DNA of 64,000 nt, taken from positions 1-64,000 of the forward strand of contig NZ_JMPR01000035.1 of the NCBI RefSeq assembly GCF_000735525.1, in the 5' to 3' direction. Below, in pieces: positions 51,413 through 61,669 of the stretch. The DNA is from Tatumella ptyseos ATCC 33301. Lineage in GTDB: Bacteria > Pseudomonadota > Gammaproteobacteria > Enterobacterales > Enterobacteriaceae. Every line of letters starts with the position of its first letter. The first letter of the stretch is position 1. The position numbers and the translations under genes are program-made. The notes under the pieces are model-generated. The model made no database searches. It saw nothing but the letters and a program-made list of their open reading frames with translations, and was not told the origin of the DNA.

Positions 51413-51976
51413 CTATTCACCGGTTATCTGTTTTCCAAGGTTGCGAATAATACCTGCAGTCATGCCCCAGATAAAATGCTTTTGGTAATCCACCACCCGG
51501 ACCGTGTGGGGCTGTCCGTTTCGCAGCACGTCCAGCCGGAAAAAGTTCGCAGGGGAAAGCAAGGGGGCTAATGGTACTTCAAAGCTCAGCGCGACTTCTT
51601 CCGGGGCCAGGGTCAGCAGAGTGCCTGGCGTTAACAACGCCACAAACGGGGTGACGCGAAAGCCGGTCTGACTGCTGACGACGGGGAGGGTACCGATAAC
51701 CTCGATGTGACGGGGGGGCACCCCCAATTCTTCACAGGTTTCCCGTAGCGCGGTCTGCATCAGTGAACGGTCAGCCGGATCCCGTTTCCCGCCGGGAAAG
51801 GCAACCTGTCCCGGATGATGCCGCAAATGCGCGGCACGCTTTGTCAGCAGCAGGTGTGGCTCCGGATACGTTATCACCGGCACTAATACGGCCGCTTCAC
51901 GGCCACCCGGCGACACCGGTGCATTGTCCGGGGGTAACAGTAAAGTGAACCGCTGACGGAATGCCTCGCTATTCAT
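51413..51976 (-). CDS. nudL: Nudix hydrolase NudL (CoA pyrophosphatase family)
   Basis: The 187-aa product begins MNSEAFRQRFTLL at 51976, eight bases inside the end of pabB, as in E. coli. It has the CoA-type Nudix signature LLTKRAAHLRHHPGQVAFPG followed by GGKRDPADRS and ALRETCEELGV. The likely substrate is coenzyme A or a related nucleotide. Coupled to pabB. Confidence 0.9.
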   Translation of the reverse strand: MNSEAFRQRFTLLLPPDNAPVSPGGREAAVLVPVITYPEPHLLLTKRAAHLRHHPGQVAFPGGKRDPADRSLMQTALRETCEELGVPPRHIEVIGTLPVVSSQTGFRVTPFVALLTPGTLLTLAPEEVALSFEVPLAPLLSPANFFRLDVLRNGQPHTVRVVDYQKHFIWGMTAGIIRNLGKQITGE

Positions 51977-53346
51977 TGCAGGCCGAAGCGGATAAATGCT
52001 GCAGAGCCGGGAGGATCCTCTGCACTTTATGGAAAGTCTCCTGATACTCCTCGTCCAGGACGCTGTCGGCGACAATCCCGCCGCCGGCGGTACAGTAAAG
52101 TTTTCCGCCTTCGGCGGTCAGGGTCCGGATAGTGATACTGGTATCCATGGTACCGCAACGGCTGAGATAACCGATGCTGCCACACCAGGCATTCCGGCGA
52201 TGAGGCTCCAGTTCGTCGATAATTTCCATGGCACGGATCTTCGGTGCCCCGGTAATGGATCCCCCCGGGAAGCAGGATCGTAACAGGTCAGTCGGGTGAA
52301 GATCGGCTGGCAGGCTTCCGCGAACCGTACTGACCAGATGATGCACCGCCGGGAAAGGCTCCACAGTGAACAGTTCAGGGACGGTCACACTGCCCGGTGT
52401 CGCAATGCGGCCGATATCGTTACGCAGCAAGTCGACAATCATCAGGTTCTCGGCCCGATCTTTTTCTGCGACCGCGAGTTCTGCGGCCTGCCTTGCATCT
52501 TCCTGCGGATCGGTCATCCGCGGGCGGGTCCCTTTAATCGGCCGGGTTTCAATCTCACTGCCGGAGACTTTAAGAAAGCGTTCCGGGGAGAGGCTCAGCA
52601 GACAGCTTTCGTTAAGACGAATAAATGCGCTGAAAGGCGCCCGGTTTTGGTGACTCAGATGTTCCCAGGCTTGCCACTCACTTCCTTCATAACCGGCGCT
52701 GAACCGCTGTGCCAGATTTATCTGGTAACAGTCGCCGGCACGGATATACTCTTTGACCCGCTCGAAACACCGGGCGTAGCCCTGAGCCGATAAATTGCTT
52801 TCCCAGTCGGTCAGTAACCGAAAGGGGGGCTGCGGAGATAACTGTTGTTCAGACAGCCAGTGAAGACGCTGGCTGACGTCGCTCAGGCTGACCAGGGTAA
52901 GGCGTTTTTGATGGTGATCTGCTATCATGGCCCAGTCGTAAATACCGACTGCCATATCAGGGGTCTGCAGATCGTTTATTGCCCGTTGGGGAAGGTGTTC
53001 AAATCGTCGCCCCAGATCATAACCGAACAGACCCAGCGCGCCGCCGGCAAAGGGAATATCCGCATCGGGAGTGCCGACAGCCGGTAATATTTCCAGGGCT
53101 TCCTGCACCAGAGCCAGCGGATCCCGCCCGGAAAGCCTGAAGCCATCGGCATCTTCAATGGTAGTTTCAGTCCCACGGGTAGTGAGTGTCCGGAGGGGAG
53201 CCGCGCTAAAAAATATCAAAACGGTTATCGTGATGATCTGCACCGGAAGAGCTTAATAACATGGCCCACGGTTGTTCAGAAACACGCGAAAACCAGCCGG
53301 TAAGCGCGTCCGGAGAGTATGGCAGGGAAATTGTTTTCAGGGTCAT
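51969..53346 (-). pseudogene. pabB: aminodeoxychorismate synthase component I, frameshifted
   Basis: PabB with PabA makes 4-amino-4-deoxychorismate for folate. The start lies at ATG 53346 (MTLKTISLPYSPDAL) and the frame runs through QPWAMLLSSSGADHHDNRFDIF to a stop just after position 53208. The next frame resumes with SAAPLRTLTTRGTE and continues to 51969 with all chorismate-binding motifs (TRPIKGTRPR, RAENLMIVDLLRNDIGR, GSITGAPKIRAMEII). Deleting one base from the six-A run at 53208-53213 (T on the coding strand) gives a normal 458-aa PabB. The larger part could be made from an ATG at 53243 without the first 45 or so residues. This may be a real mutation, a slippery site or a sequencing error. 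Confidence 0.85.
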
Positions 53347-53460
53347 AAGTGTCAGAAAGTCGTCAGCAACTAAACTGACTATAGCCTGACATATTTTTTT
53401 ATCACTGACATCCGTTATCTCGTGCATCCTGCACAGAGCTGTTGTCTGACAGAGGTTTCT

Positions 53461-53652
53461 ATGTTTAAAGGATTACCGGCACTTTCGGTTGAACAGCAAC
53501 AACAGGCCGTCGAACGCATTCATCAACTGATTGCCGATGGCATGTCCAGCGGTGAGGCTATCGCACAGGTTGCGGCTGAAATTCGTGAAACGCACCAGGG
53601 CGGGATCAGCCTGGCGCGCTTTGAAGATGACGAAGAAGACGAGCAGGAATAG
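53461..53652 (+). CDS. yoaH: YoaH (UPF0181) small protein
   Basis: The 63-aa product [20 protein letters not shown], with [12 protein letters not shown] and an acidic tail [10 protein letters not shown], matches E. coli YoaH. The start at 53461 follows AGAGG. Function is unknown. It diverges from pabB and converges with yoaB, as in E. coli. Confidence 0.9.
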   Translation: MFKGLPALSVEQQQQAVERIHQLIADGMSSGEAIAQVAAEIRETHQGGISLARFEDDEEDEQE

Positions 53653-53658
53653 CGGCGC

Positions 53659-54003
53659 TTATAACGCGGCGATCACCTTAATTTCTACTTTGTATTTCGG
53701 ATGCATCAGACCGGCCAGCACGGTGCAGCGCACCGGTGCATTTCCCGGAGAGACCCAGGCATCCCAGGCCTGGTTCATCGCGTCAAAATCGGCTTTGTCA
53801 GTCAGAAAAATGGTCGCGTCCAGGATCTTACTTTTATCGCTGCCGACGCGGGCCAGGATCTTATCGATAACGGCCAGGGCATCGGCGGTCTGTGCCAGGG
53901 CGTCGCCTTCAAGATCTTCCGGCACACTGGTGTAGTATACCGTCTGATCGTGAATTACGGCTTCGGACATACGGTGTTCAGGATCGATTCGTGTAATGGT
54001 CAT
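53659..54003 (-). CDS. yoaB: RidA family protein YoaB
   Basis: A 114-aa member of the Rid/YjgF family, the same length as E. coli YoaB. ILDATIFLTDKADFDAMNQAWDAWV and APVRCTVLAGLM cover the conserved core with the arginine that handles imine or enamine intermediates. The precise substrate is unknown. Confidence 0.9.
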   Translation of the reverse strand: MTITRIDPEHRMSEAVIHDQTVYYTSVPEDLEGDALAQTADALAVIDKILARVGSDKSKILDATIFLTDKADFDAMNQAWDAWVSPGNAPVRCTVLAGLMHPKYKVEIKVIAAL

Positions 54004-54128
54004 TCACAACTCCTTAGTGTCAATGTCCGTCAGCCTGCCATATCAGGAGGAATATGTCATCCCTGGTGGTGAGCGGGCAGGATTACTGACATAATTGCAG
54101 GGTGCAACCGAATGACGAGAGAGGCGAT

Positions 54129-56063
54129 GTGACTGAAGATTTTTCCCCGGGAGGGATCCTGACCGATGCCATTCCGGGTTTCCGGCCTCGCGCCGCTCAG
54201 CGGGAAATGGCTCAGGCCGTCACAACCGCAATATCAGAAGGGCATGAGCTGGTTGCGGAAGCCGGCACCGGCACCGGAAAGACCTTCGCCTATCTGGTTC
54301 CGGCGCTGCGCTCCGGTAAAAAAGTGATTGTCTCCACCGGTTCCCGTGCATTGCAGGATCAGCTTTATACCCGGGATCTCCCGACCATTGTTAACGCACT
54401 GTCCTACAAAGGAAAAACGGCTCTCCTGAAGGGCCGGTCGAATTACCTTTGTCTGGAAAGAATGGATCAGCAAAACCTCTCCGGTGGCGACCTTCCTGTA
54501 CAGGCATTGAGTGATTTAGTCAGTGTCCGTGGCTGGTCGGCGGTGACGGTGGACGGAGATATCAGCAGTTGCGGTAGTGTGGCAGAAGACAGCACCTTAT
54601 GGCCGCTGGTGACCAGTACCAATGATAACTGTCTGGGCAGTGACTGTCCCCGCTACAGTGACTGCTTTGTGGTTAAAGCGCGCCAGCGAGCGATGGATGC
54701 AGATGTCGTGGTGGTGAATCATCATCTTTTCCTTGCCGATCTGGTGGTCAAAGAAAGTGGTTTTGCCGAGCTGATCCCGGAGGCAGATGTCATGATCTTT
54801 GATGAAGCGCATCAGCTTCCTGACATTGCCAGCCAGTATTTCGGTCAGCAGATTTCCGGGCGTCAGATGCAGGATCTGTCGCGTGATATTACTATCGCAT
54901 ACCGTACCGAAGTGCGGGATGTACAGCAGTTACAGAAAGCGGCCGACCGTCTGGCTCAGGCCAGTCAGGACTTCCGGCTGATACTGGGAGACCCGGGGTA
55001 TCGCGGTAATCTGCGGGAAGTCTTACAGCGTCCCGATGTTTCACGCATGCGGGTATTGCTGGATGATGCGCTGGAACTCTGCTACGACGTGATTAAACTC
55101 AGTCTTGGGCGCTCAGCCTTACTTGATGCCGCCTTCGAACGGGCAGCGCAATACCGGACCCGGCTTAAACGCATCAGTCAGACCAGTGAGGCGGGGTTCA
55201 GTTACTGGTATGAATGTAACGCCCGCTACTTTACCCTGGCACTGACACCACTTTCGGTCGCAGAACGCTTTCGTGAAGTGATGGATGCCCGTAAAGCCGC
55301 CTGGGTTTTCACCTCTGCAACCCTGTCCGTTAACGGCAAAATGGATCACTTCGCTGACCGGTTAGGGGTGAGCGGCGCCCGGCAGCTGATCCTCAACAGT
55401 CCTTTTGATTATCGTCAGCAGGCATTGCTTTGTGTGCCACGAAATCTTCCGGAAAACCAGCGTCCCGGGGCGGCTAAATCATTGGCCGCCATGCTTGCGC
55501 CGTTGATTGAAGCGAACCGGGGACGCTGCTTCTTTTTATGTACCTCGTATCAGATGATGCGTGATCTGGCGGCTGAATTCAGGGCGTTACTGACGTTGCC
55601 GGTACTGTTACAGGGAGAAACCAGCAAAGGTCAGATCCTGCAGCAGTTTATTGAGGCAGGTAATGCCTTGCTGGTGGCAACCAGCAGTTTCTGGGAAGGC
55701 GTGGATGTCCGCGGTGATGCGTTATCACTGGTGATTATCGATAAGCTGCCCTTTACCTCGCCGGAAGACCCTTTACTGAAAGCGCGAATGGAAGACGCGC
55801 GTCACCGGGGACTGGATCCTTTTAATGAAGTGCAATTGCCGGATGCGGTTATTACGCTGAAACAAGGGGCAGGGCGGCTGATCCGTGATGTGACGGATCG
55901 CGGTGTGCTGGTGATTTGTGATGCCAGACTGGTCTCAAGGCCTTACGGCGAGCTGTTTCTTAACAGTCTTCCGGATACACCGCGTACCCGGGATCTTGCC
56001 CGGGCGGAAGCGTTTATTACTGCAGGAAGTCCGCAGATGATGGAGGATACCGATGAAACCTGA
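54129..56063 (+). CDS. yoaA: DinG/XPD-family DNA helicase YoaA
   Basis: YoaA is an iron-sulfur superfamily 2 helicase that works with HolC in repair of stalled forks. GTG 54129 is chosen (MTEDFSPGG) after an AGAGG; the result is 644 aa, near the E. coli length. Walker A EAGTGTGKTF, four cysteines between about 110 and 185 (CLERM, SSCGSV, DNCLGSDCPRYSDC), DEAH box MIFDEAHQLPD and helicase motif VI QGAGRLIRD are seen. Confidence 0.94.
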   Translation: MTEDFSPGGILTDAIPGFRPRAAQREMAQAVTTAISEGHELVAEAGTGTGKTFAYLVPALRSGKKVIVSTGSRALQDQLYTRDLPTIVNALSYKGKTALLKGRSNYLCLERMDQQNLSGGDLPVQALSDLVSVRGWSAVTVDGDISSCGSVAEDSTLWPLVTSTNDNCLGSDCPRYSDCFVVKARQRAMDADVVVVNHHLFLADLVVKESGFAELIPEADVMIFDEAHQLPDIASQYFGQQISGRQMQDLSRDITIAYRTEVRDVQQLQKAADRLAQASQDFRLILGDPGYRGNLREVLQRPDVSRMRVLLDDALELCYDVIKLSLGRSALLDAAFERAAQYRTRLKRISQTSEAGFSYWYECNARYFTLALTPLSVAERFREVMDARKAAWVFTSATLSVNGKMDHFADRLGVSGARQLILNSPFDYRQQALLCVPRNLPENQRPGAAKSLAAMLAPLIEANRGRCFFLCTSYQMMRDLAAEFRALLTLPVLLQGETSKGQILQQFIEAGNALLVATSSFWEGVDVRGDALSLVIIDKLPFTSPEDPLLKARMEDARHRGLDPFNEVQLPDAVITLKQGAGRLIRDVTDRGVLVICDARLVSRPYGELFLNSLPDTPRTRDLARAEAFITAGSPQMMEDTDET

Positions 56064-56223
56064 GCCTGTCTTATTTTGTTGCGGATCATTTGCATTTCCT
56101 GATGTGTCTTTCATGTATCCCTGCGCCGCTGCGGTGTAGAATAGTCTTACCGGAAGAGGGCGGACGGGCGAAACTCCGCATCAGTCCTCACCGGTTCTTC
56201 ACACTTATTAATAACGAAAAATT

Positions 56224-56934
56224 ATGCAAGATATCTCAACACTGAAACTATTAGCCCTGGATACTGCGACAGAAGCCTGTTCCGCAGCCATCCTGAATCA
56301 ACAGCAGCAGGATGCACGTTTTGAGATTGCGCCCCGTGATCACACCCGTAAGATCCTGCCGCTGGTGGCAGAATTACTGGCAGGACAGGAACTGACCCTG
56401 AATTCTCTGCATGCCCTGGTGTTTTGTCGTGGTCCGGGCAGTTTTACCGGTGTGCGTATCGGCATCGGCATTGCTCAGGGGCTGGCGCTCGGCGCGGAGC
56501 TACCAATGATTGGCGTCTCCACGCTGGCTACGCTGGCGCAAGGGGCTTTCAGACGCTGTCAGGCGGACAGGGTACTGACGGCCATTGATGCCCGGATGGG
56601 GGAAGTCTATTGGGCAGAATATCAGCGTGATGCGTCAGGAGAATGGCAGGGCAGTGACACCGAAGCCGTATTAAGTCCGGCTCAGGCCCTTCTGCGTATG
56701 CAGTCACTTTCCGGCCGCTGGGCAATGGCAGGAACAGGATGGCAGGCGTATCCGGAATTGCTGCAGGGGCATTCTCTGGAGCTGACGGAGGGGGCTACCG
56801 AATTACCGGCCGCAGAAGACATGCTGCCCCTGGCGACAGTGCTCTGGCAACGGGGCGAAGTGTCGCAGGCGGCAGACATTGAGCCGGTGTATCTGCGTAA
56901 CGAAGTGACATGGAAAAAATTGCCTGGCAGATAA
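56224..56934 (+). CDS. tsaB: tRNA t6A synthesis factor TsaB
   Basis: TsaB is the scaffold of the TsaBDE complex that adds threonylcarbamoyl to A37 of ANN-decoding tRNAs. The 236-aa product has the actin-like ATPase fold start [16 protein letters not shown] and the [21 protein letters not shown] motif. It lies between yoaA and yeaY, as in E. coli. Confidence 0.94.
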   Translation: MQDISTLKLLALDTATEACSAAILNQQQQDARFEIAPRDHTRKILPLVAELLAGQELTLNSLHALVFCRGPGSFTGVRIGIGIAQGLALGAELPMIGVSTLATLAQGAFRRCQADRVLTAIDARMGEVYWAEYQRDASGEWQGSDTEAVLSPAQALLRMQSLSGRWAMAGTGWQAYPELLQGHSLELTEGATELPAAEDMLPLATVLWQRGEVSQAADIEPVYLRNEVTWKKLPGR

Positions 56935-56992
56935 TGCCGGCAGCATGTGGTTCGGATGAGGTGAGGCAACGGATAACATTCAGGAGATAATC

Positions 56993-57592
56993 ATGATGAA
57001 ACTGATCAAACATTGTCCGGCAATGCTGCTGGTCCCGGTATTACTGTTGTCAGGATGTGTTACGGTGCCGCAGAGTATCCGCGGTCATTCCCCGTTGCCT
57101 CAGCAGAATCTGGTCCAGGTGATGAATGCGCCGCAGCTTTATGTCGGTCAGGAATCACGGTTCGGGGGTAAAGTCGTCAGCGTGAGCAATACCAATGGCC
57201 GGACCCGCATTGAGCTGGCCGTACAGCCACTGGATGACAGCGCGCGGCCGGTGCTGGGTGCGGCTTCAATCGGCAGGATCTACGCGGACGTACCTGCTTT
57301 TGTCGACCCGGTTAACCTTAATAACCAGTATCTGACGGTGCTGGGCAATATCCGTGGTACCGATGAAGGTAAGGTCGGTAACGCGTCCTATAAATTCCTG
57401 GTGATTGATGTCACCGGTTATCAGCGCTGGCATCTGGTCAGACAGGTAATGACGCCACCGCAACCAATGGATCCGTGGTTCGTCTACGGCCCGGGTCCCG
57501 GACGTTACCGTCACGGTTACTGGGTTGCTAACCCCTGGTGGGGATTCTATAACCCGGGGCCGGCCACGGTTCAGTCTTACCTGACGGAATAA
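56993..57592 (+). CDS. yeaY: Slp-family outer membrane lipoprotein YeaY
   Basis: The 199-aa product has a lipoprotein signal with lipobox LLSGC (Cys around residue 22) and the Slp family segments [30 protein letters not shown] and [12 protein letters not shown] Gly/Tyr/Trp-rich tail follows. AGGAG precedes the first of two ATGs. Slp proteins are starvation-induced; E. coli YeaY is sigma-E related. fadD, normally next to it, is absent. Confidence 0.9.
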   Translation: MMKLIKHCPAMLLVPVLLLSGCVTVPQSIRGHSPLPQQNLVQVMNAPQLYVGQESRFGGKVVSVSNTNGRTRIELAVQPLDDSARPVLGAASIGRIYADVPAFVDPVNLNNQYLTVLGNIRGTDEGKVGNASYKFLVIDVTGYQRWHLVRQVMTPPQPMDPWFVYGPGPGRYRHGYWVANPWWGFYNPGPATVQSYLTE

Positions 57593-57610
57593 GTAATACG
57601 GTGACAAAGA

Positions 57611-57637
57611 CCGTGGCCTGCCGGCCGCGGTTTTTTT
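57611..57637 (+). terminator. Rho-independent terminator of yeaY
   Basis: CCGTGGCC pairs with GGCCGCGG around TGCC and is followed by seven T. Confidence 0.9.
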
Positions 57638-57876
57638 GTGCGTTTCTCCGCTCCGCCAGGGGCCCGGCTTTTCGCATTTTCACCGTCTGGCGGGTAAATC
57701 AGGGCGGAGAGGTAAAGAGTTGCTTGACCCTGACTGTAATAATCTGACAGGGTAGGCAGATGCAGAAAACAGTTAATGCCCGGCAGCCGGACAATGTGGC
57801 TGGCCGGCACTGTTCAGGTCCACCGGAACAAGCTCCGTTATACCACCCCACGGTGGCGCCGGAATCTTTTTATACC

Positions 57877-57900
57877 AACGCCGGAGAGCCCGGCGTTTTT
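57877..57900 (+). terminator. second terminator upstream of rnd
   Basis: AACGCCGG pairs with CCGGCGTT around AGAGC, followed by T. It lies 240 bp after the yeaY terminator with no gene between, so it may end a small RNA or be left from the lost fadD. Confidence 0.75.
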
Positions 57901-57944
57901 CATTATCGCTGTGATGCATTTCCACAGTAAGAGAGAATGTTGCT

Positions 57945-59066
57945 TTGAACTATCAATTAATTCATACCAATCAGCAACTGGCAGAGGTTTGCGCTGAAGC
58001 CAGACAGAAAACAGCCGTTGCCCTGGATACCGAGTTTGTCCGTACCCGAACCTATTATCCGCAACTGGGGTTGATCCAGTTATTTGACGGCTCACTCCTG
58101 ACGCTGATTGATCCTCTCGGGATCAGCGACTGGGAACCCTTCAAGGCCCTGCTGAGTGATGTTCAGGTGGTTAAGTACCTGCATGCTGGCGGAGAAGATT
58201 TAGAAGTCTTCCTTAACCGTTTCGGTGTTCTGCCTGAACCCATGGTCGATACCCAAATCCTGGCGGCATTCCTGGGCTTCCCGATGTCACTGGGATTTGC
58301 AGCAATGGTCTCAGAGTTCGAGGGTGTGACGCTGGATAAAAGTGAATCACGCACTGACTGGCTGGCCAGGCCTCTCAGTGAACGTCAGTGTGAGTATGCC
58401 GCGGCAGATGTCTGGTATTTGTTGCCGATTGCACAAAAACTGCATCAGCAGGCTGAAGAGCAACAGGTGCTGGCAGATGCACTCAGTGAATGTACGATGT
58501 TATGCGAAAGGCGCAGAGATATCCTGCCGGCGGATCAGGCATGGATTGATATCAGTCAGGCCTGGCAGCTCCGCCCGTTACAACTGGCAGCGTTGCAGAA
58601 GCTCGCAGAATGGCGCCTGAACTATGCACGGCGTAAAGATATGGCGGTTAACTTCGTCGTCAAAGAGGAAAACCTCTGGAAAGTCGCACGCTATCTGCCA
58701 GGGTCTCTGGGGGAGTTACACGAGATGGGGCTTGCCGGACCGGAAATACGTTTCCACGGCGACACCTTGCTTCGTCTGGTCGCTCAGGCCAAAGAGGCCC
58801 CGGAAGAGAGTTATCCGTTACCGTTGAAAAATCTGATCGAATGCCCTGGCTATAAAGCCCTGTTTAAGGACCTGAAAGCCTGCATTAAATCGATCAGTGA
58901 CCGCACGGGCTTCAGTCAGGAGTTACTGGCTTCCCGTCGGCAGATCAATCAGGTACTGAGTGAACACTGGAAAATTAAACCTGTGAGTCGCACGCCGGAG
59001 CTGCTGAAAGGCTGGCGGGGTAAACTGATGGAACAGGAAATTACCGCCATTATCGACGGTAAATAA
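57945..59066 (+). CDS. rnd: ribonuclease D
   Basis: A DEDDy 3'-5' exoribonuclease that trims tRNA precursors. The 373-aa product starts at TTG 57945 (MNYQLIHTN) after AAGAGAG, the same rare start as E. coli rnd. ALDTEFVRTRTYYPQLGLIQ holds the first acids, HAGGEDLEVF the second, and SERQCEYAAADVWYLLPI the tyrosine motif. Two HRDC domains follow. Confidence 0.95.
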   Translation: MNYQLIHTNQQLAEVCAEARQKTAVALDTEFVRTRTYYPQLGLIQLFDGSLLTLIDPLGISDWEPFKALLSDVQVVKYLHAGGEDLEVFLNRFGVLPEPMVDTQILAAFLGFPMSLGFAAMVSEFEGVTLDKSESRTDWLARPLSERQCEYAAADVWYLLPIAQKLHQQAEEQQVLADALSECTMLCERRRDILPADQAWIDISQAWQLRPLQLAALQKLAEWRLNYARRKDMAVNFVVKEENLWKVARYLPGSLGELHEMGLAGPEIRFHGDTLLRLVAQAKEAPEESYPLPLKNLIECPGYKALFKDLKACIKSISDRTGFSQELLASRRQINQVLSEHWKIKPVSRTPELLKGWRGKLMEQEITAIIDGK

Positions 59067-59119
59067 GAAACCGGTGAATGCCGCCGTTGAGCGCGGCATT
59101 CATTATCGGTTGCAGGGCC

Positions 59120-59389
59120 TCATTTCGCGGCTTCTTCAGCTTCCGGTAGCGTCACGTTGAGCTCAAGAATCGAGATATCTTCCCCTTTCTGGTCCAACTG
59201 AACGGTAACCATCTCCGGATCAATCTTCACATACTTACAAATCACTTCCAGAATATCGCGTTTCAGTTGCGGAAGATAATGGGGTTCACTGTCTCCACGA
59301 CGTCGTTCCGCGACGATGATTTGCAGACGTTCTTTAGCAATGTTTGCAGTATGTTTTTTCCGGGATAAAAAGAAATCAAGTAATGCCAT
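59120..59389 (-). CDS. minE: cell division topological factor MinE
   Basis: MinE stimulates MinD ATPase and drives pole-to-pole oscillation. The 89-aa product has the N-terminal membrane and MinD-binding segment ([30 protein letters not shown]) and the C-terminal dimer domain ([17 protein letters not shown]). It lies three bases after minD in the minCDE operon. Confidence 0.97.
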   Translation of the reverse strand: MALLDFFLSRKKHTANIAKERLQIIVAERRRGDSEPHYLPQLKRDILEVICKYVKIDPEMVTVQLDQKGEDISILELNVTLPEAEEAAK

Positions 59390-59392
59390 GTC

Positions 59393-60205
59393 TTATCCCC
59401 CGAACAGGCGTTTTAGGAAACCCTTCTTCTCTTCTTCAATAAAGCGGAAGGGACGTTCTTCACCGAGTAAGCGATCGACGGTATCAGCATAGGCTTTGCC
59501 TGCGTCTGAAATAGTATCCAGAATCACAGGTTCGCCCTGGTTTGAAGCACGCAGCACTGACTGGTCTTCGGGGATCACTCCCACCAGAGGGATACGCAGG
59601 ATCTCCAGGACATCTTCCATGCTTAACATGTCGCCACGGCTGACCCGGCCCGGGTTGTAACGGGTCAGCAGAAGGTGTTCTTTGATAGGTGTTTCACCTT
59701 TTTCTGCACGGCGTGACTTAGAGGCAATAATGCCGAGAATACGGTCAGAGTCGCGGACAGATGAGACTTCAGGGTTGGTGGTAATGATAGCTTCATCGGC
59801 GAAATAGAGTGCCATCAGCGCCCCGGTTTCGATACCGGCAGGGGAGTCACAAACCACAAAGTCGAAATCAAGGTCGGAAAGTTCGTTCAGGACTTTCTCC
59901 ACACCTTCGTAGGTGAGCGCATCTTTATCGCGGGTCTGCGAAGCCGGCAAGATAAACAGGTTTTCGGTACGTTTGTCTTTAATCAATGCCTGATTCAGCG
60001 TGGCATCACCCTGGATAACATTGACAAAGTCATAGACAACCCGCCGTTCGCATCCCATGATCAGGTCCAGATTACGCAGACCGATATCGAAATCGATAAC
60101 GACGGTTTTTTTCCCTTTCTGCGCTAAACCGGTAGCGATGGCCGCGCTTGACGTGGTCTTGCCAACGCCCCCTTTGCCCGATGTAACTACAATAATGCGT
60201 GCCAT
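59393..60205 (-). CDS. minD: septum site-determining ATPase MinD
   Basis: MinD binds the membrane with ATP and recruits MinC. From ATG 60205 (MARIIVVTSG) the product is 270 aa, as in E. coli. It has the deviant Walker A KGGVGKTT (K11 and K16), the ATPase segment VVCDSPAGIE and the amphipathic membrane helix at the C-terminus (EEEKKGFLKRLFGG). Confidence 0.97.
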   Translation of the reverse strand: MARIIVVTSGKGGVGKTTSSAAIATGLAQKGKKTVVIDFDIGLRNLDLIMGCERRVVYDFVNVIQGDATLNQALIKDKRTENLFILPASQTRDKDALTYEGVEKVLNELSDLDFDFVVCDSPAGIETGALMALYFADEAIITTNPEVSSVRDSDRILGIIASKSRRAEKGETPIKEHLLLTRYNPGRVSRGDMLSMEDVLEILRIPLVGVIPEDQSVLRASNQGEPVILDTISDAGKAYADTVDRLLGEERPFRFIEEEKKGFLKRLFGG

Positions 60206-60238
60206 ATATGATGATTTCCTTAACAATAGAAAAGGGGT

Positions 60239-60967
60239 CTAATTGAGTGTCTTAATCGACAGTACACCGTCAGTTAACGACAAGCGTGCCGCTTGTCCGG
60301 AATATTCTGACGGGATCTGATCCATAATCCAGTATTCACCGGCAATGGACACCAGTTCTGCCGCTAAATGGGTACAAAAAATTTCGGCGCTCTGCTCACC
60401 ACTGGCTCCTGCCAGGGCGCGGCCCCGCATCATTCCGTAGATATGAATATTACCATCCGCGACAAGTTCGGCACCGGCACTGACACTGCTGGTGACGATC
60501 AGGTCCGCATTTTTAGCATAAATTTGCTGACCCGAACGTACCGGAGTATTGACGATCCGCGTACGGGCGAACGTCTCTCCCTCTGTCACCACAGGCGGTG
60601 CTGTCACCGGTGGCTCTGCCGGGGCAGGTAACGGTTCACTGTCACGGGTTTTACGTAAGTCTTTTCCCTCGGTCAGTACCGGCAGACCTGCAGCCTGAAT
60701 CAGTTGCTTTAGCTGTTCATCTTTACAACCGCTGACACCCATAATACGCAAGCCGGTCGAGGTGATCGCTGACTGGATTTTCGGCCAGTTCACGTCCGCG
60801 GATAACGAGGAAATATTCAGAACAACCGGGGCATTTTTAAGAAACGCCGGTGCCTGATCAATTTTTTCCAGAATCGCCTGACGGATCACTTCGGGCTGTG
60901 TGTGGTGAAGATGTACAACAGATAAAGTAAAACTGCTTCCTTTAAGTTCAATTGGCGTTTGCGACAT
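60239..60967 (-). CDS. minC: septum site-determining protein MinC
   Basis: MinC blocks FtsZ ring assembly away from mid-cell. The 242-aa product has an N-terminal FtsZ-inhibiting domain (about 1-105), a Pro-rich linker ([14 protein letters not shown]), and the C-terminal beta-helix with [13 protein letters not shown] and [14 protein letters not shown] that binds MinD. It is somewhat longer than E. coli MinC because of the linker. First gene of the operon; divergent from ycgL. Confidence 0.96.
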   Translation of the reverse strand: MSQTPIELKGSSFTLSVVHLHHTQPEVIRQAILEKIDQAPAFLKNAPVVLNISSLSADVNWPKIQSAITSTGLRIMGVSGCKDEQLKQLIQAAGLPVLTEGKDLRKTRDSEPLPAPAEPPVTAPPVVTEGETFARTRIVNTPVRSGQQIYAKNADLIVTSSVSAGAELVADGNIHIYGMMRGRALAGASGEQSAEIFCTHLAAELVSIAGEYWIMDQIPSEYSGQAARLSLTDGVLSIKTLN

Positions 60968-61124
60968 CTGTCCTGACCAGTCCTGTTTTTACAGTTTCAT
61001 TTCTGAACAGGCGTTTAAATATCCGCCATTGGCCCAGAAGGTTCAATATTCGAATGACTCTTGTCATGTTATAGTTACACTATTATCAGGGCAAGTCACC
61101 ACAGAGATTAATTCGGAGAAAAAT

Positions 61125-61397
61125 ATGTTATGTGCCATCTACAGAAGTTCATTACGGGACCAGACCTATCTGTATATTGAAAAAAAAGATGATTTCTCCC
61201 GTGTCCCTGAAGAGCTTCTGAAAGGTTTTGGCAAACCAGTGCTGGCTATGGTGCTATCCCTGGCCGGGCGGGAAAAATTAGGCAGTGCCGATATCAATAA
61301 AGTGAAGCAGGAATTGCAGGAAAAAGGCTATTATTTACAGGTACCACCACCGGTCGAAAACTTACTTAAAACACATCTGGCTTCTGCAAAAAATTAA
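61125..61397 (+). CDS. ycgL: YcgL family protein
   Basis: The 90-aa product [20 protein letters not shown], with [12 protein letters not shown] and [15 protein letters not shown], matches the small YcgL domain family of unknown function. ATG 61125 follows CGGAG; upstream codons show no similarity. Divergent from minC. Confidence 0.92.
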   Translation: MLCAIYRSSLRDQTYLYIEKKDDFSRVPEELLKGFGKPVLAMVLSLAGREKLGSADINKVKQELQEKGYYLQVPPPVENLLKTHLASAKN

Positions 61398-61669
61398 TTA
61401 TTAAGATTACTCTGTAATTATAACCAGTATTATTTCCGGGATGTTCAATACATCCCGTTTCACATTTTCTGGTCAGAACCTCATTGCCACACCTCTCATT
61501 TTATCTTTAACCCGGCAGCCGGTTTCCGTTAACGTTAATCCGGGGTAAGAATTTGTTACCTGTTTCCCCGCAGAAGATGTGCTCAGCCGGAGGGGAACTA
61601 TTTTCTTTTCTGCAGTTTCCTGATAATTATGGTTCGCTAATTGTTCACTTTTTGTAACGAGGGCTCGAC

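Larger units (their letters stand above)
57593..57944. other. intergenic stretch between yeaY and rnd, fadD absent
   Basis: These 352 bp take the place of fadD, the long-chain acyl-CoA ligase gene that lies between yeaY and rnd in E. coli. They hold the yeaY terminator at 57611 and a second terminator at 57877. No FadD coding remnant can be read. The segment between the terminators has further GC-rich inverted repeats and could encode a small RNA. Confidence 0.6.
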
